DNA of 64,000 bases from Gaeumannomyces sp. JS-464 (GCA_002197995.1 NGZR01000007.1:1632399-1696398), one strand, 5' to 3'. Positions 1 through 13,538 are shown, counted from the stretch's first letter. Notes: generated by a model from the sequence alone, not told the origin. Numbers and translations are program-made.

Positions 1-1112
1 GCCAGGGTGCTGGTTTCCAAACGCTTTCCCCTCCAAATTCTCTGCGTGCTCTCCGATCTCCCTCCGTGCGTCTCCCACTGCCACCTTTGCGAACAGGATG
101 GCATGAAGGGAGTTGAGGGTGAAAAGAGAGACGCAAAAATAAAGGAGACAAGACACGGAAAGAAAACAACAACTCGGCACACCATCCCGGCTATCCGTCC
201 AAGTCCAGAATCCCCGCCTCCCATGTTACCGGTGTACAAAAGCGAACCCCACTCCCTCTTTGGCCAATCCCACTCCGTAGCGCAGACAATCTGTTCTTGT
301 TCTTCGGGGTGGGGGAATGCGAATCCCTCCCTCCCTGGTCGAAAGAAAAAGAAAAAGAAAAAAAAAAAAAAAGAAAGGAAAAAAGAAGGGCAAGGGAGTT
401 GGTTTTTCTCTTTTCCAGGCCAGGACCTCTCCCGCTTTCCCTTTTTGTGTTTGGCCAACGCACGCAGAAAAGGACTGACAGAAAAGAGCAGTCTTTTTGT
501 GGTCTGTAACCGACAGAAACAAAGATCGAAAGAATCCACGCGCCAGCCAGAACCGACCTCCATAAGTGCCATAACGCAACCCACCGACCAGCCGGCCTCC
601 TTTCCCGCCACCCCTAGGCTTGAGAAACAAACAATAAAGTTCACCAACCGAAACCACCTGTGGCCGCCGGATATTTGTAAAGAGATATAAGAAGGCAGCG
701 AAAATAAGGAATACGGGGAGATAGACATGAAGAAAGTTATGGGGTGTTTTTAAAAACAAATATGTATGTGAGGGGCGTGGTTTGTCGAGCTCTCCGCGTA
801 AAAGAAGAATAGTCGTGTGCTGTGCGCTGCTTGTAAGGATGATAACGAGCCAAACGGGCAGAAAAGATTCCGCAGGTATCGCCAACATATCTCGATATCG
901 CAAGATGCATCTTCTCTATGTGCTTCCATCCATCGCACGCAACCAATGACGACAAAATGGGTGAAATGGTGACAAGTTCGACATCGCTTCGATCCAGTGA
1001 GTCGACGTTTGTCGAAGCTGAAGAACAGGGACAGATTGGTGATCCTATGTTGAAACTTGTTGGGCGACGGATCGACACGCCCCCGAGCACCGGCGAGTTG
1101 TGGCTCTGGGTT
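1..1112. other. Downstream flank, no gene seen
   Basis: No coding exon with recognisable content was found here. A purine run of about 48 bases (GA/A tract) lies at about 341-388, and open frames across it are low-complexity K/E translations. The right part presumably holds the 3' UTR of the minus-strand gene that ends at 1113. Confidence 0.5.
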
Positions 1113-3387
1113 TTAGGCGGGGGACTTGCTGGGCGGGGCACCGCTGCCGTTCTGGCGGGCGTCACCACCGCTCACGCTCAGCCCACCCATGCCAGAAGAC
1201 AGGAACGGGAAAGGATCGTTCTCGTTTTGCGACGCGTAGAAGCTGGAAGGCCCAGCCGACGCAGGGCCGTTGGTGGCGGACTGGAATGCTGCCTCGGCGG
1301 CGCGGCTGTCGAATGGGCCGGCCGAGTGGATACCAGGGGCTCCGGGACCGCCAAAGTGGGTGTTGATGGCCGGGTATGGGGCGGCACCCCCGCCGATACC
1401 CGAAGGCAGGGCGTAGGTGCTAGGAGGCCCACCGAAGTGCTGGCCGTAGCCACCGGCAGACTGGAAGCCACCGCCTCCACCGGAGAAGGGACCGCCAGGG
1501 CCTGGGGTCCCGCCCATCGAAGGCTGGTTCATGTTGTAGTTCGAAGGCGCATCGACCATGGGAGAGGGGTATCCAGAGTCGCCGACGACAGCCGCGGTGG
1601 CACGGCTGGCGCCACAGCGAAGACAACACACGTTCTTGGCGAAGTTGTGGTACCCGCAGATCTCGTTGCCGCACTTCCAGTCACCCGCGCGGAAGGGCAC
1701 GACGCCGCCACCGCCACCCATGCGGCCACCTCCATGCATAGGGCCGTGGTGGCCACCGACATGCTGCGGAGGTGGCATCATAGCCGGGGGACCGTAACCG
1801 CCATAGCCGCCGTAAGCCATGTCTCCGCCCGCAGGACCCGAGTTGACCGCGGGATACGAGCACCTGAAACATGCTGTGCGGCGTTGGAAGTTAGAAAACC
1901 CGCATGACGGGCAGGTCCAGTCGCCCGGGCGGGGTCGGTTCTTGCTGGGCGGAAATGGGGTGAGAATTTCCGCCGCACGATCAAGAACGCGGCTAGAAGA
2001 CGGCGAGACCTCGATGGCCTTTTCGTTGAGCGCTCTTCCGTTCATGCACAAGCTCTCAGCTGCCTGTGGGAGAAGAGTGATATTAGTTCCTGTTCTATCG
2101 TCGCCGCTTCCTTGATGGCTAGGTATGGCACGAGGTCTAGCGGTGAGCTCCTAGCTGATAACAGCAATGCGCGCAAACGTACCTCCTCGTGGGACGAGAA
2201 AACGGCAAAACCGGTACCGGTGGGCTTGTGCTGTTCCGGGGTACGCAGCGTCCAAAAGGCGATGGGGCGACCTCCAAACTGAGTAAACCAACTTTCCAGC
2301 TCCGACTGCGTCGTGTCGTGGGGGAGCCCAGACATGTGAAGGACCTTGCTGCGCTCGGAAAGGAAGGCGCGCACGTCGGCACGGGCATCGAGCGGCCGGG
2401 CAAGCACGTCGGGGTGCTCCTGAAGGGGTTGCGACTTCCTAATCAGGCCACGCAGGACGCGGGCTAGCGTGACGGCCTCTTCCATGGCACGGCGAGGCGA
2501 CGCCGGCGCCAGAGCCTGCAGGTGGAACGGGAGGTTGTGCTTGATAGGAGCGCTCGATTGCACGGCCTCGACCTCGAGGGCGGCGCAGATGTTGGTCAGG
2601 GTCGACGTCGCAAAGGTCAGCGCCTCGGGGTGGTGCTGCAGCCACCGCTGATATTCCGTCCTCAGGTCGAACGTCCGAGAGTGTTGCAGATACGGGGGCA
2701 GCACAACAGTCTTATCCCGAGCTTCGCGAGGAAGCTGAACTCGCAGGTCCCATGCCTCAAACGTAACGAACACGAAATCCAGGTTCTGTGAAGTCAGGTG
2801 TTCAGAGGCGAAGGCGTCGAAGCGGTTGATGGCGTCCCGGAACGTGCCTGCGTTACGGACATGCTCCCAGGTCAAGGTCGTGAGGCTGGCTGTTGCGAGG
2901 CGAAGTACAGTCAGCAGGAGTTCCGACAGCTCGGTAGACGGGTAGCCTTCATCTAGCCCGTTCGCGCGCCAGTCGCCGGGGAGCTATTCGGGTGGCTGCG
3001 GGACAGGCGCAAGCCGCCCGAACGCAGGGAACAAAGCCCCGCTGCGAGGTGACGCAGACGTTACATGGGGCGAGTAAACCTACTGCAGAGAGGTGTGATC
3101 GGAGTGTTCACGGGCTTGACGAGCACGCTCTCGCGGTGAAGCTATGCGCCGGGGTAAAAAAGCTAGCTGTCAGGTTCCGTCGGCGCCAAACTGGGGTCCC
3201 GGGCGGGAAAGCCGTCTGTCCTCACCTCCTCCAGGGTCTTCGCGTCAAGCAGGATCCAGCCGAGCTCAATAACCTCGGCCGAGTCTTTGGTGACGTAGAC
3301 GCCATGTTCATCACAGGTGGTCGCGACGTGGATGACGACGTACCGATCCACGGCGAAGGGCGCCTGGATGTTCTGTGGGTTCGCCAT
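1113..3387 (-). CDS. RNA-binding protein: degenerate exonuclease fold, RRM, two RanBP2 zinc fingers (Nrp1-like)
   Basis: Four exons on the minus strand: 3387-3226, 3141-3084, 2889-2183 and 2063-1113, joined in frame to 625 residues. Donors are GTGAGG, GTAGGT and GTACGT; acceptors are TAG, CAG and CAG. Residues 13-130 resemble a DEDDh 3'-5' exonuclease, but the first motif reads HVATTC (H20, A22) where active enzymes have DxE, so this half looks catalytically dead. An RRM follows at about 255-328, with RNP1-like residues GTGFAVFSS. Two RanBP2-type zinc fingers follow: C360/C363/C374/C377 and C440/C445/C456/C459. The C-terminal 160 residues are Gly/Pro-rich and disordered. The RRM plus RanBP2 layout matches yeast Nrp1 and its filamentous homologues; a cytoplasmic, mRNA-binding role is inferred from family. 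Start chosen because the open frame and exonuclease-like region begin there. Confidence 0.85.
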
Positions 3388-6300
3388 GCTTGGGGTCGGG
3401 AAGGGCTTCGAACTAGGGCGGCTGGACGGGCTGGCTGGCTGGCTGGCAGAAGCGTAGGGGCTCGGTGAAACGTGCTATATGGGGGTAATTGGCGATGCTC
3501 GTCAATATCAACGTGTCCCGGCAGTTGTCGACGGCGAGGAACAGGCAGCAAAAATTTTAGGCCTGTGGCGGGCGGCGGGCGTACCAGGCGAAGTCAAACC
3601 CCCGGTTCTGTTGCAGAGCTCGGGTTTCGGCGCAGCTGATATGGTCAACGAACGATTGGGCGGCGCGTTCTGGAAGCAAATGGGGCGGACGGAAACCGGA
3701 GGTTAAAAAATAAAGAGGCAGAGGTGGAAGCTGCAGGTGGTGGCTTCAGGAAAGCGTGAGCCACGGCGTCGGGATGCGGGCGGGCAACGTCAATCGGCGC
3801 CTGGGCTTCCAAACAGTCCTCCGCGGATGACCAGCCTATACGACACAACCCTCGGAATCGGCGGAGCGAGCGGGCGATGGGAGGGCCGGGAGGTGAAGGG
3901 GAGGGCGGATAGGAGAAATAGGTGAGGCAAAAGAGCGTTGGGGAACGAGTTGCGAGGTTGCGTGGAAAAAGCTGGCCGTGGTCGTTGGCCTGGCGTGGGA
4001 CCGTGGACGGGCGGGATTGGCAGCAGCACCAGCCGATGGAGCCACAGTGGAGGTTGCGAGCCAGTCCTCAACCGCGAGCACAGGGCAGCAAATGATGGCT
4101 GGACGTGGTAGCCGGTACAAGGAAAGAGCGCTTGGCCCGCCGTGGGTCAGTGAGCACCAGAGGTATCTCACCTACCGATAATTACAGAACTCCCCAAGCG
4201 GCTCGGCAACCGCCAGCGCCAGCCAGGGCATGGTTCCCTCCAGGCGAGCCCGGAGACGAGCCCGAACCGTGCCATTTGCAATCTGCGGAAGGGGAGCCGA
4301 GGTTTTCTAGAATAATTGGCCCCGTGAGGTACCCGCCACACTAACAGGTCGAGGGCGGCGCGTCGCCCCTTTGAGGTACCCTCGACGCTGGAGCCGCGCT
4401 CAAGTGCTGCGACAACGACGACGGTGGGCAGGGGGAGCTGTCTGGCGCTGGCCTAGCGTCCCAGAGGGTGAACGGCCGAGCTATTTCCTGCACGGTAACA
4501 CAGTAACAGCAACAGAAACAACAACAGCCGCAGCAACAAGCTCCTTGCTATGCTTCCTTCATCTGCACGAGGCACGCGGTGCTCCTGGGCTGCCCATCGC
4601 AACCCTCCAATCCCCAATTCCTGATTGACCGTTCCATTTGAACTCTACCCGCCGAGTCCAAGTCCCAATCAAAAAAGGGGACCGAGGACGGCCTGCTCTG
4701 CTCGTCTGGGACACGCGGGGCAAATCTGCACAGAGCTTCAGCCATTTTTCCTGATGGAGATGGCCCACCTCCCCAAGCCCTGCGCCCCGGCTGGCTGGGC
4801 TGCGTACGGACACTTCGTGCGTGGTTTGTCCGCCCCCAACGACCGCGAATTCAACAGACACGGAATTTATTGCAAATGGAAAATCAAAGTTCCAAGACAG
4901 CATGGTTCCGGGTAGCGACCGCCTGCATCCCAAAAACGAACAGCCGCCGTCTGCAAATCCCCGATCCAGCTTAGCCGGCAGGCAGCCAGTCCGCCTGATC
5001 GCAGCCCCTCGACAAACCAGCATGCCCTCGAAGGTAGGAGGCCACGGCCAGCAGCAGTATATCCATGTACTATTACGTCAAATCTGGACGCCCACCGGCA
5101 GGCCTCAACGCACAGCTTGCACAGCGTTGCCCATTTTCTTGCTTTTGTTCTACTACTCCCATCGATTGTCTCAAACTTGCGAGTACTGTCCTTGACACGT
5201 TAGAGACATCCACAAACTGTTGAGCGGGTTGACCACGTCCCCGTGAGCTGCTGCTGAACAACGATGTCACGTCTGGGAGCCAGTTACAGGCCGGATTTTC
5301 GTTGTTAAATCAAACGGCCGGGCAACGGCAAGGGGTCGAACCACTCACCTCATCAAACTTGCTATATATGCACACATCCAACGCCATCTCTATACCACCG
5401 CTACAACCGCCTGTGGCCCATCTCAGTTTTTTTGACTGTTCTCGGTGCCGACAAGCCGAAGCTCAACGCGCGTTCCGCTACGTGCGTGGTGCGTGCGTCC
5501 TGATGCATGGGCCCATCCGCGGCGGCCCGCCATCCTGGCCCGCAACTTTGGTACGAGTACAGTGGCCTGGGACTGCGTCCCTGGCGTGCCTGCGCAGGGT
5601 AGGCACCTCTGCGCTGGGGAATGCAGGCAGACAAGACGCACATGCACATGCTCGTACAGGCACATGTCGGAACAAAGGAGCGGTTCGTTTTGTGATACTC
5701 AAAGCCCGGGACCTTGCTGGGCGGAGATAGCCCCAGATTCTCTGATGTGAGGGTGAACAGACACAAGCCCAACACGGACGCCTGCAAGCGCTTTTCGAAG
5801 GCTTCCATCGGACCATTTCCCCCGGATCACTGATCTCGCTAGTTGTGGTCAAAACGCCGGATAGCGGGCTGTCTGACAGGGCCATTTGGGCTCGAGAGGG
5901 TTTGTTGAAACTGTTCGTCGGCCTTAGAAGCGACTTCCTCGATCAAAGCTGCTCCCATGATAAGACACGGACAGAAGTACACTCCGAGGTGGGCTTCAAG
6001 ATCAGCCCATCACTTGTCAGCCTGGTCTTCTGAAACCCACGACACATGGCGGCAGGCAATCTGCCAGGCTCCCTCAGCAGATGCAACATGGAGAAACCTT
6101 GTCCCAGACTCGTGTCTGGCGTGCACCAGCACGCAAAACCGTATAGCCATTGCAGTTATGATAATGATGTGCATAACCGTGGTAAACAAACCCAGAATTG
6201 GCGTCCCATGAAGGAGCAGGATCGGCCATTGCAAATTTCAGGAGTGCTTCTGTCCCGCCTCTCAACGGCCATCCATTGGGAAGTGGAAGCTCTCCCAAAT

Positions 6301-7340
6301 GGCGCCTCGCGTTTGGGTTTAGCGCCCGCTGTGGCTCTGTCCTTGTTCATTCCAGGGACGCAACGGTAATTCCCCGCGGCCCGCCCGGACGGCGCACCGT
6401 GCGGAATGACCAACTACCTAGCTAAGCGGATGGAACAGACCGATTTGCCGGGCAGCTCAAAGGTTGGGTGCCCAGCAGGAAGGGTTGGAAGAATGCTGCG
6501 CGAATAACAGACAGGCAATGCCATCCTAATAGCTGAAAGTAGGTAAGGGTGAAACTGTAAATATATTTGATAGGGTGATGGCTTGAGGAACGCTCGCACA
6601 GCCGGCAATCCGAGTACAGTGCAGGCCAGTGGCGCACGCTCGGCTGGGACCATTGTTTTTATTGTGGGCTTGCAGAGCCGGCGCTGGGCTGGGAGCACAT
6701 AGTGATACAGAAAAGGATACGGAAAGAACACGGAAAAGAAAAAAAAAAGGAAAAAATCAGGAGTGGGGTGTATCATTTTTATTGCGAACTCTCGGAAGAA
6801 ACATCCGGACGGATGCGCCACCTGGTCATCAGATGAACGAATCCCAAACTCCCGACTGCAGGCGTTATCCCGAGACGGAGGGGGAAACCTCGTGGCAAGA
6901 CGGGCCTTACTTTAGGGCAAACAGTTCTTTTCAATCGCCGCATCAGCTGTTTCCGCGTCAGCCTCAGGTGGCTGGCGCCGCAATCGTTGTCGTTGCTGCC
7001 TTCTACGGAATCATGCCCATGGCACGTGCGTTGTCACGGAACGTTGGCATCGTCAGCACCACTACGTCATGCATGAGCCAAAAGTTAACACTCTTGATAT
7101 TGGACAAGCTCCTAGCCAGCCACGCCACACGGGCTCCCATTTAGCACACGGTTCGTCCGTTACAAAAAGCCTAGCACTCCACCTCTGCTGCTGCTGCCCC
7201 TCATTGATGGTTGACGCTTTTCCGAACGACCACCTGCTGCCTTGCTTCCTTAGCAGACTCTGACCATTCACAACAAACAGCGCAAAAAGCGAGTCAACCA
7301 ATAATTTATCACGAACGCGCGAACAAGGCGACACGACACA
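3388..7340. other. Long divergent intergenic region
   Basis: About 4 kb separates two divergently transcribed genes. Open frames here are short, lack recognisable domains and show no convincing intron-joined models. A CAA/CAG-rich stretch lies at about 4500-4540. It probably holds the promoters of both flanking genes; an unspliced non-coding transcript cannot be excluded from sequence alone. Confidence 0.4.
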
Positions 7341-7852
7341 ATGGGCGCCATCTCTGCCGTCTTCCTGATCCTGGTCACCATCCTCTGTACGTTGGATCTG
7401 ACTCGCATCGCTTCCAGGATTGCAATGCCGAAAGCTAACTCGGTCCCTTTTCAACCCCCTCACGACAGTCCCGCCTCTGGGCGTTTGGATGGTGGCGGGC
7501 TGTGGCGCTGATCTATTTGTTAACATCTGCCTGACGCTCTTGGGGTGCGTGCGATTACCTCTCTGTCTCGGGAACGCCCATTCGGGGCAACTCCCCTTGC
7601 CCCCCTATTCGGCCTCTCCTCGACCAACCAGCGTCGGTCAAGGTGTTAGCTGGGACGGGACGAAGCTGACCCGCCTCCTTTAGGTACATCCCGGGCCACC
7701 TTCACGCCTTCTACATCGAGTACGTCTACTACGACCGCCGCGAGCAGGCCAGGGAGGGCCGCTTCGCCTCGGGCCCCGCCCCCGGCATCTACAGCGACAA
7801 CGTCCAGACTGGCGGTGGTGGCTATGGCACCATTGTGGAGCCGACCCGTTAA
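7341..7852 (+). CDS. PMP3/SNA-type small plasma-membrane proteolipid
   Basis: Three exons: 7341-7386, 7469-7544 and 7684-7852, giving 96 residues. The introns begin GTACGT and GTGCGT and end CAG and TAG. The protein has two hydrophobic segments: the first spans the exon 1/2 junction (AISAVFLILVTILCFPPLGV), the second is residues 31-45. Both carry UPF0057 family signatures, including GCGADLFVNICLTLLGYIPG and HAFYIEYVYY. The family helps maintain membrane potential and ion tolerance under salt stress (yeast Pmp3, Sna2-4). A C-terminal tail of about 35 residues, rich in Gly and ending TIVEPTR, makes it longer than Pmp3 itself (55 residues) and closer to the Sna4-like branch. Two introns inside so short a frame are typical of filamentous homologues. 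Confidence 0.92.
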
Positions 7853-10577
7853 GGTTGCCGGAGCATTCTGGGATCGAGCATCTTGACGTGGGCTTTTCCT
7901 CGGCCTTCCGTGGCCAGCCTGCCGTCGAGACTGCACGACACAGTTATTGCGGGCTTGAAGGGAGGACAAGCTCCTGACGTGGACCTCTGGAGGCTGGAAA
8001 GCTTGGATCGGCAGGGGCGGATGGGCATCCCCGGGGACATATGGGACCACAACCTGTGAGGTTTGGCGCAGGCATGGATACTACGTATCATTTCTTGCAT
8101 GGAACATGTTTTCTTCCTCCCCCGCTCGGGCTTGCAGCGCAGGTTTGCACGGGGCGTGTAATTATCTGGTTTCCAGAGGATGATTCGGGGAGACTGCAGC
8201 TGTTGCACAGCCGGCAGGAAGCCAAGAGATACGTGGCAAGCACACGGGGCTTTTCAACATGTCCGCCATAGTCCGAGGCCAGGAACCACCGAATAAACGG
8301 GCGGCGTGCACACGGGCGAATCGGGGTCCGGCACCGAGAGGCTGCCCAGACGGAGTCGTCGGCGATAAAGCGTAATAATGGCTTGTATTTTTTTTGCGCT
8401 CACCGGCCTGCCTTGCATGCCAACGAGGCAAGGCCCAGGCGCATCAGGATTTGGAAGAAAGGAAAAGAGGAAAAGAGAGGGAGCACGGCAGAGGGTGGGC
8501 AGGGTCGGTTCCATCTCTTTCCTGCAAAGGGTCGATACATGTAAGTGGGTGTTGGCATCTGCAGATTGGATCGAGGAGCCGTGTGATACCACAGGCACCA
8601 AAACCCGCAGCGGAATGGGATATTGACTGCGCGCGCCCCTCGGATTTTATCCTCGCAACACTTCCAGGGCACGCGCTCTCTCGCTCGGAGGCGCGGAAGG
8701 AAAAGGGACGCGCCGGAAAGGGTTACCCTTGTAGCTGCCCTTCCAAGACACGCACATAGGGTTCCCGTATCGGTGGGTAAGGTAGGACAGAGCTGTAAAC
8801 ACGGTGGTTGTACCATCGCCAAGCGGCTGGGACGGGAAGGTGGCGGGTATTTTGCACAGGATGGAGGGTTGGCGGTGTATGCAGGTGCTGTCGTAAAAAG
8901 GAGGAGGGTGATGACGATTGAGTGAGAAACATGTGCCTCGACCTGCCTACACGGAACAGGGACAACGCATGCGGTTTGACTGTCCTCGGCCTAGAATGGA
9001 ACGCGGATGTTTCTTACCGCGGAAAGGCAGGGCCGAGTATTCGCGCAAATCCTGCTTGTTGGGTGCCGGCCAACTAGAAGCACCTCTTTGAACTTCCATG
9101 ACTTCCATGGGGATCGGCCTGCCTTGGGGTCACAAGGCTGTGGGGCGAGCTTGTAGACTTGGGCCACTGAACGAAGCAATAGTAGCATTAGTAGCAGTAG
9201 CAAGAGAAGCAACAACAACAGCAAAATCACATTGCCTCCATCGCCTGCTTGGCCTGTGAGAATGGGGTCCGGGCGCGCATAACGCAATCGCTAATCGCTC
9301 CCTTCTGGCCAGTCCGGCTCCAGGCCGAGGGACTCGGGACCACCACCATCGACCCTTTCGCAGACAGCCACGACTGCCTGCAGCACGCATAGGCCCGCGC
9401 CTGGCCAATGGCGTCGCGGCCGTGGCCAATTCATGCTCGGTGCACCAATCGTCGTCCAGCAGGCCGGCTCCTCGGGGCAGCTGCGACCACGAGCAAATTC
9501 TTTTCGCTGATAGGAGGGGCTCGAGAGGAGAAATCGGAGAGGGCGGCGGGGATCCGCGCCAGAGATTGGCTCGTGGTTAAATTCAACAGAAAACAAAACC
9601 ACATGCGAGAAGCAATGGCAGAACAGGGAAGGCTGGGTACCACAGGCGGCCGTCCAGGGGGCTTTTTATTTTTGCTCCCTTTCAGAGAGCCTCTCCTGAC
9701 GTCCATCGTCCTTCGTCTGATGGTCTGCTGCAACCTTCTCACCGCATCCTCCCAACAACAGCCGAGCAGCGCGGGCAGCCACAGCACCCGACAGCACTCA
9801 TTCGACGCTGAGAGTCTGGTTCAGGCTTATCAGCACGGTACGGGGCCACAATATCCACCAAATAAGCTCGCGCAGCATTGACCAGATTGAGTTCCCCACA
9901 TGGGATTTTGACAACACATCAAGCGGGAGCTCGTACCACCTCCCGGACACAGCTTGGTTGCTTCCCCTGCCTCGTCCTCGATCCCTTTCCGCCGTCCACC
10001 TCCACCCCTCGTCGTTTCCGTCGTCTTGCAGCCGGGCACTCGACCAGCACGAGAGGGGACCCGGGACTGGAGGGCTGGGCTGGCTTGCTGAGACACGCAG
10101 AGTCAATCATGTCTCTGGCGAATCTGCAGCCACTGCCGCCGCAACAGTGAGCAATCCGAGACAAAGCCGCAGCGTCAGGGAGGGGACCGAGAAGGGGACC
10201 AGCCAGAGACACCCAATCCAAAAACCCCGCCGTGCAGCTACGCGTGCCCAGCTCCAGCTCACACACTCGCCGCGCCGTGCCTGATTCCCACACCCACACA
10301 TACGCCCAGTGCTGCCGCCCTCCTTCGCTGGCGTGCATTCCAGGTGCTACCACTCGATGGGAGAGAAAATAGCAAGAAAAAAAAAGAAAGAATAATTTTT
10401 TTTGTCCTCTCCTGCAATTCCCTCCCATCATCCGACGACGCAAGGCGCCCCCCTTTTTTCCCACCCCCTTTTCTTCCTGGGCACCGGCAGGCCCTCGGGG
10501 ATTGGATGCCGCCACTATGCAGAATATAAATAACAGGACACACGTCCGCGGGCCGCCCGAGCAGAGGGTCGCGCCCG
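7853..10577. other. Intergenic region with simple repeats
   Basis: 3' flank of the proteolipid gene, then promoter region of the next gene. A run of AGTAGC/CAACAA-type trinucleotides lies at about 9175-9225. A TATA-like ATATAAATA lies at 10524-10532, about 50 bases before the first plausible start of the downstream gene. No further gene recognised. Confidence 0.4.
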
Positions 10578-12778
10578 ATGCGCGGATGGTCAGCGTCGCC
10601 GCTGGCCGTGACTGTGGTCCTCCGTCATCGCCCTCGCCCAGGCTATACAGGCCCTTCACTCCCACTGCCACCACCTCCCCTCCTCGCACCGGACACATCC
10701 TGCAACCCCCGGCCACCCCCCGCTTCGCAGCGGCGCTGCTGGCATCGTCTTCCGGGCATCACCGCCACACAAGCAACGGTCGAGCTCCTCACCTTCTTCG
10801 ACTCGTCCAACAACGACGGCAGCGGCGGCAGCAACAAAACGTGGACCTCTGCCACCTTCGTTTCCGCTCTTCTTCGGCGCCGCCAGCGACCAATCGTCTG
10901 CATCGATTGCCCCCTCGACCGCCGAGGTCAGGCCGGCCCCCGTCGACGGTGGCACCGCCGCCCTGCGCGAGCTGAACACGAACTTCCCCTCCAACGTCTA
11001 CCGGCATATCTCGGCCAAATCATCAGGCGCCCAGAGCAAGACGTACTCGCAGCCCGTCATTGTGAGGACGTACAACGGGCCATACGGCGGAGGTAACAAT
11101 AATCGCAACAACAGCGGCAGCCGGCCCGTTACGACCCGGACACCCCTCCCGGCGTTCTCGGACTTTGCCAACGAGGCCAGGACGACTCGAAACTCTGGGC
11201 AAATACTCGCTGGCAAGGACGATACCAGTGACAGCAGCAGAAAATACGGTAACAACGACGACAGCGGCAGCAAGGAAAATGGTGTGGTGAACGATCTCTG
11301 GACGTCGACCAACCATCCCCCATCCAAGCCCAACATGCCACGTCATCACCCTCCACCGCCCAAAAAGCGGGGATTTCCGCTGGTGCTTCCCTGGCAGCGT
11401 GGTGATCGGTCCGCCGGCGATGACGGCAGCGGCATCCATGGCGGCGGGGCCGCGGCGGAGAGGCCAAAGTACCCTCCTCTCGAGGCCTTCACTATGAAGG
11501 GCATCATACAGGCTGAGCGGATTCACCAGAGCGAGCTTGACGTCTCGCTCAACCAGATCGCAGAGCTGTATGCCCGGAGCAGGTACAGCCTGAGTAACCA
11601 GTACGAGGTGCACGTGACGCCACACGGCTCCGGGATCGACTTTGTCGAGCCCGGCGGGACTGCTGCGATGGGAGTCGGCCGCAGGAAAGGGGAGCACGGT
11701 CAGCAGCGCTGGAGGCTTGTACCACCCCGGCAGCCACCGCAGCGGCAGTGTGCGAAGGTACCACGGCCACCAGTTGATCGGCCCCACGCTGCAGGCGACG
11801 TGGTCTGAGGACGAGGCGGACGAGTCATCAGTGGCGGCCGCCTCGGTGTCTACCACGGGCGTGGCGGCCAGGTCGCACCGCAAGCGGAGGAGCGGTGGCG
11901 GCGGGGGCCAGAGGAGGAAGAGCGCGGCGTATGGAACGCTTGAAACTATCATGTCTAGCAGCCGCTCATCTTCTGAGGACAAGGAGAAAAAAAAGTCGGC
12001 TTCAGAGCTGGCTGAGGAGGTCCGCGGGCGCGCCGAGCGGGCCGCCAGCCGCAAGCACGGCAAGTATGGCGAAGGCGGCGGCGCAGCCACTGGACAACAG
12101 GCCGATATACCTCAGACGGCAGCTCGTGGCATCGACGGACGCCAGGTGAGCAGGCGGGACGACGAGGATATGAGAGACCAGCAAGCAGGCGGTGGTGGTG
12201 GTGGGTCTCCCAGTAAGAGAAAGGGTTCGGCTTCGTTCGCGCACGCCGTAATCGACAGCTCCAGATCGCGGCACGACACGGCGTCGCCCAGGAGTTCGGC
12301 CTCGGCACTGGTTAGCGAGCCTGCACTACCACAGACCTCGACTGGCGAGGTGGAGAGCCGGACTACTGTGGCTCTGGGCACCGATGTGACGAGAGAGCGT
12401 CTTCACCATGCGAAGGGCGCTAAGGGCGGTGGCGGCAGCCAACAGCGGCAGCCATCGCAGCTCCAGGACGGACTTGATGTCGCGGCCGGCCTTGTCGTGG
12501 GGACGGCGGCCCTGCCGGCACCGCAGCCAGCTCGCAGAAACAGTCTCCTGAAGCAGGAACCCGTCACGGCGATCGTTGCGACAGCGGCGACGGCCCAGGA
12601 CACGCGGGCGGGCGGTGGCGGCCTGCTCGCGGGCCTGAACGGTTGGATCCCGTGGCGCGGATCCGCCGCGTCCCAACCCCAGCAGCAGCCCAGCGCGGCC
12701 ACGGATGGGCTGCGGGACCTGCTCAAGAGCGTGGACAAGAAGACTGCCAAAGGGAAAGGGGTGGAGCGGCTAGGCTGA
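10578..12778 (+). CDS. Low-complexity conserved fungal protein, model incomplete
   Basis: A long coding signal runs through two frames: one open from 10621 to 11808, the next from 11642 to 12778. The best ordered part (about 10960-11070, NTNFPSNVYRHISAKSSG) and the helix around 11490-11600 (EAFTMKGIIQAERIHQSEL) look like genuine protein. The rest is rich in Gly, Ser, Ala and charged residues and is presumably disordered. The frame change near 11610-11690 is either a single-base indel or a short intron. The only frame-compatible intron seen starts GTGCAC at 11608 and ends with a poor AAAG acceptor at 11689. The amino end is also unresolved: the good frame has no ATG between 10621 and 11062, so an upstream ATG (10578 in another frame) plus a splice or indel is needed. 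No function recognised. Confidence 0.55.
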
Positions 12779-13538
12779 GTGGCTGCATTTCACCCCCTGG
12801 ATGGATCATACCACCTGGCTTTTGACTTTTTAGCGTTTGTTTTTGCTCGATGCCTTTGTCGCGTCTTTTGGACTCTCGTTATGATCCCCAGTATACTCTC
12901 CATCATCAGCCATTTTTAGAGCTGGGATGTATGAGAAGATCTTGTTTAAGGTCTTGTGTTGTGATTTTCTAGGTCGGCTTTCATTGTGCCTCGCTGCCTT
13001 TTTTTTTTTTTTTTTTGTCTCGTCACGAACTAACGACTCTACGACGGCATATGTGGGACCTGGGAGCATTTGCAAATCATTTGGGGGAAATGGCACCCAC
13101 TGCTAGTTTGGGTTGGCATGAAAGGTTGAGTGCTATTATCTGCGCGAGGATGTTTGCGACATGCGAGGTTGGTATGGCGGTCACACTGGTCAAACGACGC
13201 ATCTGTTAGGGGGCTTCGTGGGAAAACGGGACTGACTGTACACGTACAAAAAGAAAAGGTGGGTGCGATAATGGACAGCCACGAACAAGCAAAACGTTGC
13301 TGATGAGGATCGCTCTTTGCGCCTTGCTTTGTGTTTTCGGGCCGCTGGCTCGTTTACCTAACATGTTGGAATAAGAGCCCAACGCCCTCTTCGAGTGGGG
13401 AGAGACTAACTGCCTGGTAACATTGTTATTATAGGCCCTCTTTTCTCTATCCCCTGTTTCCTTCTCGCCTCTATTTTCATACGGCGGGTGACTCCTCTGA
13501 GACCGGCGCGCACTGTAGACATACTCAATGCACCCCAT
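12779..13538. other. Convergent 3' flanks
   Basis: The region between the ends of a plus-strand and a minus-strand gene. It contains a T homopolymer at about 13000-13016 and no coding content that can be supported. Confidence 0.45.

Noticed and set aside
341..388. Lys-rich coding exon
   Set aside because: The stretch is a purine simple repeat, and neighbouring frames give equally simple Phe/Ser/Lys translations.
11608..11689. Confident intron in the low-complexity gene
   Set aside because: The frame-compatible acceptor is a weak AAAG and no good branch site was seen; a one-base indel explains the change equally well.
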